Assembly: GCA_900095095.1 (NCBI GenBank)
Contig: FMBT01000530.1
Coordinates: forward strand, 1 to 63,046
Direction: 5' to 3'
Origin: Fragilariopsis cylindrus CCMP1102
Lineage: Eukaryota > Bacillariophyta > Bacillariophyceae > Bacillariales > Bacillariaceae
Length of the DNA: 63,046 nucleotides
Shown: positions 52,102 to 63,007 of the stretch, in pieces
Layout: each line of letters starts with the position of its first letter
Numbering within the stretch: position 1 is the stretch's first letter
Notes under the pieces: generated by a model
Database searches by the model: none
The model's input: only the letters and a program-made list of their open reading frames with translations
Told to the model about the DNA's origin: nothing
Made by a program: the position numbers and the translations under genes

Positions 52102-54320
52102 CGAATACGAATACGAATGCGTATACGTACCTATCAGTATTTGGATATATTCCTTCCTCGGTTGCAATTAATTCACCATTTCCTGGTGTTAATTTTTGTG
52201 TAGGATATTTATAAAAATCATTTATATCACCATTATTTATAGCATTTTCTAATTCATATAATCCATCAGCTTGTAACAATGCAATTGGATAATGTTCTCC
52301 ATTTGATGGCCATCCGTCCTGTCCTGGATAACCATGATTTTTATTACCATTATGTCCATTACTTGCCTCATCGATATGATATATTAATATCCCTGATGTC
52401 CATAAGCTCGAATCATAACCAGAGTTATGTCTATTTTCTATTAATAAACGTTCTGCACCCATATATTCAGCACCATCATCATTTTCATTCTTTTTATATG
52501 GATTTTGATTATAACCACGTTTAATTTCATATATATCAGGATAATAATTTGATGGTCTTATTGTGTATGTACCACTTTGTATAATTTCAATTGGATTTTG
52601 TATAAATCCCATATCAATTTTTGACCATGGACTTAAAGAACCAGGATACATTTGATCATTATTTGTACCAAATGGACATGCCATCATATCATATACACCA
52701 AGTCCACCAAGTCCACCCTTACCAGGCGTACCAACATATGGTCGATCACGATCATATAAATCAGGTAAACCTAACGTGTGATAGAATTCATGCATCATTA
52801 TACCAAGTTCTGCAATATTTTGATCACATTTACCTTTAAATACACTTGCTGTACTAAACCCACCTAATTTTAAACCAGTTCTTTCGGATATCCACTAATA
52901 ATAATGTTTCAGAAAAAGAAAAGAAAGAACAAAAAGTAAACGTTATTAGAGAAAAATAGAACGCAACAGGCATACTAATATTCAATGGTTGTGTCATCAA
53001 AACAAAACAAAACAAAACAGATAAATAAACTTACTTTACCACGTCCCTCTGGCATTGCATGTGCCCAAATTCTATTTTCCATTGTTGAACCAGTATAACA
53101 ATCAATACCACCAATTTCTGCACCATACCCGGAATGTAAAAATTGGATTGAATCAATATATCCATCATTGTCTGAATCATATACATTCCAATCAAATCCT
53201 GCTATATCCATTTGATTTAATATATAATGATACGCTGATTTTAAATTTGGTTCAGAGTCACCATTTTTGGGCATACCAGAACGTCCATCCGCATAATAGG
53301 ATTCTGTATTATCAGTAGTTTGCCAGTCAATTATATCTGCAACAAAGTCTATAGTATTATATGCCTGTTGTTTTGTATAATTACCAATTGATCCTGTTGG
53401 TATGATATTTTCATTTGTACCAATACCATTCCATAATGTATTAATATCATCTTTTGTGATCCATGTTTTACGATTTGTATGATCTGCCCATAAAACTAAT
53501 ATAACCAATGTACGTATACTTGGTTTTTTGGTTGTTGTTTCTGTTCCTGTTTCTGTTTCCGGTATACTTGTACTTGTACTTGTACTTGTTCTAGAATTGG
53601 TACCACTAAGCAGCTGTGCACGTGTCTTTACTGCAAGTTTCATAAATCCTTGTTCAATTTCATTACATTCTTGATGTGATAAATAACGACATATTTCATT
53701 TGAAAATTGACATGTATCACATAATTCAAGACTTTCACTCGATTCGTTATCATCATCTAATTCTAATTCTGATCCTAATTCTGATTCATCATTATTGTCA
53801 AAATATTATTATTCTGATTATAATGATTCGGATCAAGATCGGGTAATGATAATTGTCTTTGTCTATTACGTCTATTTCTATGGAAACGTCGACGTTCTTT
53901 ATAATCATTTGCACTTTCCCATATCCCACTTGGCAATTTCTCGTAATGTGATATATATGATGATGACGATGACGATGATGATGATGTTCCGTTAGCGTTA
54001 ACGTTAACGTTAACGTTAGGATTACCATCATAAAGTTGTTTGTGTAATAATCGATGTTTATTACTTTCTTCTATTAATTCAGGATATGGTGGTGCCATAC
54101 CATTTACAACAACAATAACCTGATAATAGGAAAAAGATGATAACAATACTACCTGTACCAAAACTAGTAACAGCAATTGTTGTAACCTATAATTCTTATA
54201 CTGATAGTACGTCGTCGTCGTGGTACGGATGTTGCGACGACTGTTGCGATAACATGTCATCGCCGTCGTCCTCCTCTTACTCATGCTATAATTGTTACTA
54301 ATAATATTGTTGCGAATCAT
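50833..54320 (-). CDS. secreted M6-family (immune-inhibitor-A-like) metalloprotease with PT-rich stalk (4 exons incl. 14-nt microexon)
   Basis: Exons 54320-53035, 52894-52131, 51922-51909 and 51752-50833; introns of 140, 208 and 156 nt all have GT-AG ends and agree in phase. The total is 3n-1 because an A4 run at 53800-53803 lacks one base; adding it gives 994 residues. The N-terminus has a signal anchor (LQQLLLLVLVQVVLLSSFSY) followed by MAPPYPELIEES, the M6 start motif. The catalytic domain has VILVLWADHTNRK, FDWNVYDSDNDGYIDSIQF, and the zinc motif MMHEFYHTLGLPDLYD (about 462), then GGLGVYDMMACPFG, where the family has its third ligand region. Exon 4 supplies IKSTGIVIDKFQETE, a long TPTxxPT stalk, and a C-terminal beta-sandwich (CDHIIQVNITTDEKPNETTW...FHIYDKGLDGLNPPGEYTL) frequent in diatom surface proteins. 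Likely an extracellular or cell-surface zinc endopeptidase. Confidence 0.85.
51909..51922 (-). other. 14-nt microexon of the M6 protease gene
   Basis: The sense sequence CTATGCATTTGGAG is flanked by TTTCTAG and GTAAGC. It completes a Ser codon, adds Tyr-Ala-Phe-Gly and begins a Glu codon, so exon 2 ...NTDS joins YAFG and then EIKSTGIVIDKF without a phase error. A (CT)n tract lies just upstream of its acceptor. Confidence 0.75.
52068..52099 (+). repeat. (AG)n microsatellite in protease intron
   Basis: About 16 AG units ((CT)n in sense) lie near the donor of intron 51923-52130, followed on the + strand by a TACGAA hexamer repeat. A shorter AG tract is at 51937-51950 beside the microexon acceptor. 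Confidence 0.85.
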
Positions 54321-55693
54321 TCAATGATCGATAGATAATGTAGTTAATTTACGGTATAATGTCGTGTCGATTGTACTACTGTAACACTTACTTGTTGTTC
54401 ATTACTAGCTATTACTATTATTTGTGCTATTACAGGCTATTCATAGTTCGAAAAACAGCACCAAGCAAAAAGAAAAAAAAGGGGATTACGGAATATATAT
54501 TTATGTGTTACTTAGGCTGAAAATCAAGCCCAATAGAATTGCAATATCTGAGTCGTGCTTGAAAGAGGCATATACTTAGGTGTTGGTCATTATTCTTATT
54601 TCGATTCATTCAATTAGACTTGCTCTGCTTGGGTACAATTTTATGTTGTTGTTCAGTGTCGTGTATGGAATCATACGGGACTACCTAATACTTCGAACAT
54701 CTCGTCTCGAAAAGTACTGTAGCTGTCGCAGACTACGTATATTGTCACGGAAAGTATTGATATCCGAGATGAAGAGATTTGATTTGCGATAGATGCATTC
54801 GGGCCGTGTGAGAGGAAAAACAAAGTGCTGTACAAAAGAGATGCAGATCATTCCATTTCTCTTAATTAATGTGAATTGGCACGACTTCAATTTTGTTGGG
54901 AAGAAACTTCGATAGAGTGATGGGATGGGATAATCACCCTAGCGGGGACAATGCCGATTTCGTTGGTACAGCATAGCAGACGTTATAGTTATATTGTTAA
55001 TGCATCGCGTCATAGAAGTACCGATATACTTCGATAGAGTGATGGGATGGGATGATCATTCTAGCGGGACAAAGGCCGATTTCATTGGTACAGTAGACGT
55101 TATAGTTATATCGTTATTGCATCACGTTGCGAGGTTTTTCGGCTTTCCGGGTCATTAAGAGGGAGGAGCAGCAGTGGTTCCGAAGGTGCCGCTTCGCACT
55201 CGTCCAAAACCCCGATTGCGTGAAGTGGGCGTTTTGGTGATGAATGTGCTGTGTTGTGTTGCCCATCGGAACATTCATCTGGACAAGAAAGTCGGTATCG
55301 ATATCTGGAACAGAACCCATCGTGACCGCAATAAAAAGTAAACAGAAAGTCCAGTTCTTCCTTTCTTTCGTCAAGCTCTATTGCTACAACGATCTCGACA
55401 CAACAATGCGCTTGCAAAAAGTCTACTCTCTGGCTGCGCTACTTGACTAATTCCGATGCTACAAATACCAAGGCGTTGAGATTAAAAAGCATAATATTAA
55501 AATTGATTTTCGGCTATTATATTCTGTGACTCTTTTTTGTTGTTGTTGTTATCTTTTCTTATGATAACTTTCTTATATCTACCATACCTGCATCGTTACT
55601 GTACATTAAAACTGCAGCAGAGATGTAGATATAACAGCTTGTCTAGAGATAAGACAACACAACACAACACAACACACCGCATCTTCTAATATA
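54321..55693. other. spacer with a ~100-bp tandem direct repeat and a GC-rich patch
   Basis: The repeat is listed separately. 55130-55440 is GC-richer and open on both strands (- 55106-55417, 103 residues; + 55244-55450) but shows no motif; it may be the relic of a gene. A (CAACA)n run is at 55654-55676. Confidence 0.4.
54907..55127 (+). repeat. tandem pair of ~100-bp direct repeats
   Basis: 54907-55010 and 55028-55127 share CTTCGATAGAGTGATGGGAT then GGGAT, ATCA, CTAGCGGG, GACAA, GCCGATTTC, TTGGTACAG, then AGACGTTATAGTTATAT, GTTA and TGCATC in the same order, with about 85% identity by eye. A shorter related block (ATGCCGATTT...GGTACAG) occurs at 60770-60802. Confidence 0.85.
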
Positions 55694-56302
55694 TTAATGC
55701 ATCCCGGCCGTCGCGATGGAGAGGAGCAAACCCGCCCCTAGTATCTTGGGCAAGGGCCTCGATGCAGCAATAATATACGAAAAGACCATGCAGTCTTCGG
55801 CTGGTTTCACGGCCAATTCGGGCCGGATCGCCAGCAGGTTCGGATTGCGGCCGACCATACCCTGGGCTGCTTCCAACCCGAATTGTTCGGTCCAGGACGC
55901 TAAGCAGGGAGCATAGTTGTCGCTATTGAAGACCAAAACGCGAGATTCGAGCTTGACCATGGCAACTGCTTCCTCGTCTCCATACAGGCGGGCGAGTTCG
56001 TTAAAGGCAACGATGGCTTTCTCTTTGGTCACCATGGCCCGTCTGCCTTCAAATTTATAGGAATAGGCTTCCAGGCCCTCGTCCAGAAGTGGCGACTGAG
56101 ATCGAGACTTTGCGGAGATTGACGTTTTCGTTCTCGTTCTCGTCGTCGTTGTACTGCTGCTGCTACTGCTGCGCGATGTGAATGGTTTGCTGGAAGGGAT
56201 GGTAGTAAATGCAAAGGCATTCGTAAGAAATGTCGCCGTCGTGACGAGAATCATCATCATCACGAGTGTAGTTGTGTTCGTCGGTACGATAAGGCGCGGC
56301 AT
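55694..56302 (-). CDS. plastid-targeted mTERF-like small protein
   Basis: A single-exon ORF of 202 residues. It has a signal peptide (about 12-30, TLVMMMILVTTATFLTNA) followed immediately by AFAFTTIPS, the ASAFAP-type motif that marks diatom plastid proteins, then a Ser/Thr/Arg transit region (SSSSSSTTTTRTRTK). The mature part reads EKAIVAFNELARLYGDEEAV then AMVKLESRVLVFNSDN, then FGLEAAQGMVGRNPNLLAIR, resembling mTERF-type helical repeats, with a C-terminal hydrophobic segment (YIIAASRPLPKILGAGLLLS) that could insert in a membrane. Codon use is GC-rich. Exact function unknown; plastid location is well supported by the bipartite presequence. Confidence 0.72.
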   Translation of the reverse strand: MPRLIVPTNTTTLVMMMILVTTATFLTNAFAFTTIPSSKPFTSRSSSSSSTTTTRTRTKTSISAKSRSQSPLLDEGLEAYSYKFEGRRAMVTKEKAIVAFNELARLYGDEEAVAMVKLESRVLVFNSDNYAPCLASWTEQFGLEAAQGMVGRNPNLLAIRPELAVKPAEDCMVFSYIIAASRPLPKILGAGLLLSIATAGMH

Positions 56303-57049
56303 GATACTTCAGTTCGATGCTATTGTTGTTGCAATTGTTGTTGTGGTGGTTTCAAATGTTCTATTCATGTGTGTCTAATGTGAAGTGGATGACAATTTTT
56401 GGGAGTATTATTTTCTAGAAATCTTACTTTGTTCTGATAATTCACACAACGACAACAAACGTGCGGAAAAAAAGGAAAAAGATATCTTACCCGACTCGAC
56501 TCAAGTTGGTGTTGTACACGCACACCTACCGTACGTCACCCGCAGAACCCAATCATAACCCTAATCTTAATATGTTGTGTCTTGAGAGCAGATTGTTGAT
56601 ATTATTGATTGTTATTGCTTCTCATTTTTGCTGACGTCGACATGACGTAAGCATCTGGAAAATCAATCATAAAAAAAAAGAGCGAAGCACTAAGGAAAAC
56701 ACGTTCAATTGCAAAACAAAGAACAACAACCAACTTCGTGAAGAAAAAATAAGCAAATTCAGGAAGCATATCACAAAGTCAAAGAATCAGATCAGATCCA
56801 AGAATGACAGCAAACAATTTCTGCCGCAAAAATTAAAATAAACTATTATTAATCATCACAATCAAACGACATCCATCCTCCTTCTCTTCATTTCTCTTCT
56901 GTTGTTTTTACCATCGATTGTCTTCGCAGTGGAAAACTGGATCTCGTGGCTTTCCTCCTTCCAGCTAGCCACTACTGTTTTCGAAGATATTTTTTTGTGA
57001 TATTTGCTTGGGCTGGACCACCAAAGTCAAAACAAGAGCGATAGAGAGT
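56303..57049. other. divergent intergenic region
   Basis: It separates two genes for predicted plastid proteins. The frame of the phosphatase gene is open to 57008 but only from TTG; the first ATG is 57050. No motif noticed except a (TTG)n run at 56322-56346. Confidence 0.4.
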
Positions 57050-58785
57050 ATGATCACAGTAATGTTCACCGCCGCCAACAGCATGCCGATAAAAAATTAC
57101 GACGACGACAAGAATGAAGATGATACTAATGAGAAGAAGAAGAAAAAGAATACTCGCCTATCCTCGAAACGGCAACAACGGAGAAACAATAATGATGCCT
57201 TTTTATTTCCTTTGTTGCTACAACTATTGTCATGCACTCTACTACATCATGTTATCTATCATCATCATCACGATGGCCATCATCATCGTTTCGCCTTATT
57301 ATCATCTTCATCATCGGTAGTTGTGGAGGCTTTCGTGCCTCAGAATAATCTTCATAATAACCAACAACAAAATCGACGACGACGTCGACATGTCGATTGC
57401 CGACAACAGCAACGACAGCAACTACAATTAAATATTAATAGAAGAGATGTGTTTTCTCAGACAATTCAAACAGCAGCAACAACAGCAACAGCAACTGCGA
57501 CGTCATCCCAATTATTTTTTTGGCCTGGTCGGAATGACAATTATAATGATCGACCACTATCCAGATATGTGGATTATGTACATCAGAATTATACATTAGC
57601 CGAAACAAAAGAAGATTATATTAATTTAGTAGATAATCAACGGTTGATCTGTATTGGTGACGTCCATGGTGACTTATGGGCATTACAAGATTTTTTAGAA
57701 ATATCGGGTGTCTATGATCGACAATTGGATGAGTGGATTGGTGGGAATACAATTGTGGTACAATGTGGTGATATATTAGATCGTGGTGTCGAAGAATTAG
57801 CCTGTTATAAATTATTATGTAAATTATCACAACAGGCAATCCATACGGATGGTAAAGTTATATTATTAGTTGGTAATCATGAAGCAATGAATTCCATGGG
57901 TTTATTTCAATATGCTATCAATGATCTTGAACATGAACGTAAAATTGGTCTGGCAGTGGATGAGGAATTAGAGACACCGAATTGGCGGATCCAGTATGCA
58001 AAAAATCAACCAAGTAGATGGTCCTCCTATGAACCAGGTGGTTTATTAGCAACATCATTACTAGCCAATATGAAAGTTGCTATTCGTGTGGGTCGAACAG
58101 TATGTGTCCATGCTGGATTACGTCCATCACATTTAAAAGATAATGGTGGTATAGAAGGTATGAATAAGCAATTTCGTGATTGGATAACATTAGAGAGTGA
58201 TGGTGAATATGATAACAAAAACTTTAATATTATTAATAATTATAATCCGATACATTATAATCATCGTGGTCAATACAATGATCCAATACGACAACCATAT
58301 ATTGATGCAGAAAAAAGACAAACGTATTATATGGAATCCATACCAACATTTTTAAAAGCTGGACCCGGTGCAGTGGGTCCGATCTGGATGAGAGATTATT
58401 CCTATCCACATGATCAACCACCGAAAGATGAGAACGGATCCACCACCAGAATGATTGAGGAAACATTGCTCTATTAGATTGTGATCGAATGATTATGGGC
58501 CATACCATACAACGTCAAATTAATTGTGTCTTACATGGTCGTGCGTGGCGGATTGATGTGGGTGCCAGTCGTGGGTGTGGTAGTGGTACACCAGAAGTTT
58601 TAGAAATTATACATAAAAATACCGATATTAATACAGATTTTGGGTTTGGTATTGATAGTCATAATAGTAATAATAACAATCAAAATAATAAAGATCAAGA
58701 TCAAGTATCGATATTAACTTCGAAAGGAAGTATTCCGGCACATGAACGATTCATTGATGTAACTGCTGTTGCTGATTTTTTGTAA
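57050..58785 (+). CDS. plastid-targeted Shewanella-like (PPP-family) protein phosphatase (one frame break)
   Basis: The frame from the ATG at 57050 shifts once at an AAA run (58461-58463); 1736 nt plus one base gives 578 residues and continues EEN-IALLDCDRMIMGHTIQ. The PPP metal-site motifs are GDVHGD (about 202), GDILDRG (about 240), GNHEAMNS (about 274), VCVHAGL, and MGHT in the restored part. The spacing and the absence of the PP1/PP2A SAPNY loop fit Shewanella-like phosphatases (SLP), whose plant SLP1 is chloroplastic. The N-terminus has a Lys-rich stretch, a hydrophobic segment (FLFPLLLQLLSCTLLHHVIY), a His run, then VVVEAFVPQNN, an ASAFAP-type plastid signal at about 93. Long His- and Asn-rich insertions occur. 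Phosphate is removed from Ser/Thr (or Tyr) residues of plastid proteins, by inference. Confidence 0.78.
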
Positions 58786-59592
58786 CGTTTTAGAAATAAT
58801 ATCAAATAAGTGAAAATTAAATAGATAGATTACTTACTTAGAACTTCATTAATTGACTAACTACAGTACTACAGCATATATATATATGTACATATGTACA
58901 TATTGTTGTTTGCATTCGGGAGGACTCAACAAAGACAGTTACGAAGACATGGCCCCTTCATAAGATTCTTGTTCACCGTGTGGTTCTTTGATGCTACCTT
59001 CTGTATGATTCATGGCAAGAAGTCCAAGCTTGGTAAAGATGCTTAAAGAATCGACACCTCCTTGTTTGTACGCCGTTCTATTTTGAAAAGTCCCGATATT
59101 GCCTGTATTTTACTATGTGTGTTTCAGAAGAGGAATAGTGACATTGAACTTGACTTAATTATAACGAAAAAGTGGGGATATTCATAAAGTTGTACTGAGG
59201 TGATTTGTTAGACTCGTTAAAATTAGAAAAGTGGCGTTTGGTACGACAAAAATCGAAACAGGCGGATACTATATAACTATATGCTGATGCATGTGTATGT
59301 AGACAAAATCCTTATGTGTATTTCTTAATAGTCGTTGATTCGCATCATCTTGAGCTTCTTTCACTCTCCGCTGCTCGGCTCTTTCACCTTCAAGCTGACT
59401 TTTGTAATACATCGTATTTTAAGGATACTATTTGTCCTTACTACCGCAAAACTTCTCCGTGTGTTTTTCTAAAACACGGTCCCGCCGGTAGCGGTAGATT
59501 CCTCGTGAAACAGATCTGATTCGTTCTCTGATCCTGCAAATCCTTCTACTCGTGACCACGAATTTCACATTTATTTGCATGTTACATCTTAG
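58786..59592. other. convergent spacer
   Basis: AT-rich with a TATATATATG/TACATA run near 58878-58900. The + ORF at 59316-59519 (67 residues) has no motif. Nothing else is visible. Confidence 0.45.
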
Positions 59593-60573
59593 TTACATCA
59601 CAAACATTCCATCCTGAATTGCCTTGTTCAGATCTTGTCGCCCGGCTGCATTGACCGCCTCTTCGCTTCCAACACTACTCCTTCCATACTTTGGATGCCA
59701 CGCACAGTCAATAATTAAGCCTTTGAATGCTGATCTTTCTTTCAGTAGAAATGTACAAGCCCTCGCTGCATCCGCTCTGGACAATATGGGCGGCCGTTGA
59801 GAAGTCGTACTATCCAGTCTCTTCTCCAGGATGGAGTCCTTGACTCCGAAAATCAACGGCACGTTTCCTCCATCATCTGTGAGAGCACCCAGCCGAATAA
59901 TTGTGTAATCCAGTCCACTTGCTATTAGTGCCTTTTCCGCTTCCCTTGGTCCTGCCAACGCTGCCTCTCCTCCCATTGATTTAGCTGCCTCTTCAGATAC
60001 TCCTAACGATAGGCCCATGGAAGATCGCAGAACAACGTGACGAAGAGTAGTACAAGAAGAAGCCGCCTCTATCTCTGCAAGAAGTCGTTTGGATAGAGCA
60101 TTGTTCTCAGCCATGGGGACAGAGATGGAACACGTACCCTCGCCATCTTTATTATTTGTGTCGTCCTTCCAAATGATCTCGTTGTGAGAGGCATCACACA
60201 AGATAGCACACCCAGATCCCTCAAAAGCTGACTGAAGCATTTCCATGTTTTCACAATCCTCCACAACCACTGTCTCTAGCCAACTGAGCGGGATTGGTGT
60301 CATTTTACCTCCCTCCATTTTTACTCCTCCAAGATCACACTTGACAGCCATGGCCTCAGACTCTGATCGAACAATTGCACGAATCTTTGGCAATTCTTCC
60401 AACGGTGTACCAGAAAGAACCGCATCCTCCCGTATGTGCAATGCTAGCGCCTTTCCCATCCGACCAGCGGCATGTGTTATGGCGATGATGTTGTTCCCGG
60501 GTGGGGCTAGAGCTAGAGAAAGAACCATGGTGGGGAAAAGAACCACGAAAGCAGCAGCGCGAAACATCATCAT
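59593..60573 (-). CDS. NAD(P)-binding Rossmann-fold protein (atypical SDR / NmrA-like) with signal peptide
   Basis: I start at the ATG at 60573 (326 residues); the frame is open from a GTG at 60585. The N-terminus is a signal peptide (MMMFRAAAFVVLFPTMVLSL then ALA). The Rossmann start IIAITHAAGRMGKALALHIR (A-x-G-x-x-G) comes next, then IRAIVRSE, CAILCDASHN, LRHVVLRSSMGLSLGV, and AEKALIASGLDYTIIRLGAL, the position of the NmrA/SDR5 substrate region without the YxxxK dyad. The end, KAIQDGMFVM, is short. Plastid proteins of this class (for example HCF173-type) bind NADPH as cofactor or sensor. The segment after cleavage (LAPPGNN) lacks the Phe of the plastid motif, so secretory or plastid location stays open. 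Codon use is GC-rich. Confidence 0.7.
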   Translation of the reverse strand: MMMFRAAAFVVLFPTMVLSLALAPPGNNIIAITHAAGRMGKALALHIREDAVLSGTPLEELPKIRAIVRSESEAMAVKCDLGGVKMEGGKMTPIPLSWLETVVVEDCENMEMLQSAFEGSGCAILCDASHNEIIWKDDTNNKDGEGTCSISVPMAENNALSKRLLAEIEAASSCTTLRHVVLRSSMGLSLGVSEEAAKSMGGEAALAGPREAEKALIASGLDYTIIRLGALTDDGGNVPLIFGVKDSILEKRLDSTTSQRPPILSRADAARACTFLLKERSAFKGLIIDCAWHPKYGRSSVGSEEAVNAAGRQDLNKAIQDGMFVM

Positions 60574-60585
60574 CTTGGGCAACAC

Positions 60586-63007
60586 CTTCTACTAATAATC
60601 TTATATTATTGCAACGACTCGCAAGTTTTAGATTGTAGATAGTATCATGCTGTAGTGCCGTGCTAGAGATATGATGATGATTCTTCCAGAACTGAGGAGC
60701 GTATCGTAACAATTGACGATACGTGCCATTAATAACCTAGCATGGGTACAGCACGAGCCCTCGACGCGGAATGCCGATTTGTGTAGGTACAGTAGGTGCA
60801 GAGTGCCTTACTATGCATACTACTGTACTTGTATCGACTTCCTGTTTCACTTGTTGGCACCCATGCATGTTGTGTGCTAAACATGTGTTTTATTTATTCA
60901 CTAGAGTCTACTCGCGTTAAAAAATACAGGTAGTGCACACCGGTCTGTGTAGGATTTGATAGAGATGTATTATTTGTTATCATTCCACGTACGAATATAA
61001 AAACTAAATCATGCCAATATAAACTAAATCATGCCCAAATTTTGCTACTAGTATTTGTAAGTCTAGTATATAATAATAACTTTAGCATCAAATATATACA
61101 CCTAAAGAGTCATTTTTTTGGAAAAATAAACTATTAAATTTACAATTGACCTATTGGATGGAGGATTGTTATATTCCTTAGTCTTGTAAGCCTACTGGTA
61201 TCTCACAATGTAGGCTCACACACAGCACGTATCATCTTTTTATGAGATATCTTGTTCAGGACACAAACCAGGGTAGAACTTCCAGGAAAATGCTTACTGT
61301 TGGTCGGGGAGGGTTCCGTTACCTTACCACATGTAAAGGGTGGATATCTGGACCGGACTTTGGGGCGCTAGGTATGTGCTCTTCACACTGGAAGGTGGTA
61401 AAGGGTGTGATACAGCCTAGGACATGGGAAAATGGGCCCATTTGGGGGGGGGGGGGGGGTATGTGACCTAGTACATGCTCAAAAAACCAAATGATCCCAA
61501 AGTAAGCACATGGGATTGACCATATATACCAAAGGGAATATAAACTTGGCAAGCTATGGGCAGGACCATGCTGATGTGGGCGCTAAAGGGGGAAAACCTG
61601 TTTTGGGGCCTAAATAACAGACGGTAGCTGGCGATAGCGTACCGGCTTCTGATTATCTCATATAAGTTATTATATCACGCACTTGCGCGCATGATATCGA
61701 CTACGACTCCGAATACTAGTGACTCAAGAATCACTCAGGACTGACTTTCATATACGATATCGCATTCACTTGCGATATACGATACGATACAGACCCGACT
61801 CATTACAATAGCTAGTACTCATAATTTCTACTTTAGTCTAAACCTATTTGACTACTTACTGCTTGTAACGCTCTATTAGTTTATCAGACCCAATCTGCCT
61901 TTTTTTTCGCCCATGGTGGTCCTTCGGGACTACTATCGAGGAACTAAGGTGGGAATGTAACTATTTGAACAATACTTAAATTAAGCTAAAATGAATAACA
62001 AGGATCCTTGAGAGAATCCTAGTAGGAAAGCTGAAGACAGGATAACATATCATCAAACTAACGGATCGACATTTGATTGATATTGAATATCTGTGTAATC
62101 ATCGACAGGAGTTGATGTAGTGAAAGGATTTCACGCACACTGTCTGTCTTCTACTTATGAGTGAGACTTAATTACCCTCATTCTGCTATTATTATGGACG
62201 ATTCGTGGCAATCACACAAGTGACGACGAATCCTCATTAAAAATTAACATTACCGTATCCATTCTTCCATGATGAGACATAAAGACATAAGGAAGATAGG
62301 CGATGTTAATAGGACTGTATCGATTTCCGATAAGTTAGGAATCCGGCCTAACCGATACAAAGCTGAATGCAATATTATCCCCAGAGGAAAACTGGGATAC
62401 GAAACAACCCCCCCCCCCCCCCCCCCTTACATGAAAAACTCCGATTAGACCCGGTTTCAATAGAAATATAATATAAACATAGATATAAAAGAATGGCGAT
62501 GTAATAATATAAAAGTCGATTAAACATATTCGCCAATGTTTTCGCAAAATACGGTAACGTTTTTGATCATTGCTCTGAACCGTAGCATTCTACCGATCAC
62601 GTTGACTGGTATAAACTGAACAACCGTCTTCTTCAAGTAAAGCAATATTCATATACCATTGTAAAACCCGAATAAAACTTCACAAATCGCAAATCTTCTT
62701 GATCACCATCGTCGATTGATCATTCAAAACGACTAAAACAAGGAGAAGACACTTTACGATCATTTCGCACGATATTTGAATTCTAAATTCTAAGAAACTC
62801 TCATTATTTTCAAGTTCAACAACATCGTGACTGAATCTGATCATTCTGATTGGCTCGCACCTGCTCTAATTTGACGACAATCATTTCCGCGTCACATGAT
62901 TGGTTTAAAAACCAGATCACAACAAAGAAAGATATCAAAAACGACCTTCAACAAATCGGAAGCAAGTATCAGCAAAATATCATCAAAAACGTATACAATA
63001 TTTGAAA
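60586..63007. other. 2.4-kb gene-poor right end
   Basis: No reading frame has coding character. It contains G16 at 61444-61459, C19 at 62408-62426, a G-rich block at 61300-61620, a GATAC/ATATCG-type run at 61753-61791, and a related copy of the 54907 repeat at 60770-60802. Confidence 0.5.

Noticed and set aside
55106-55450. Overlapping ORFs on both strands in a GC-rich patch
   Set aside because: Neither frame has a motif, signal or splice partner; at most a relic.
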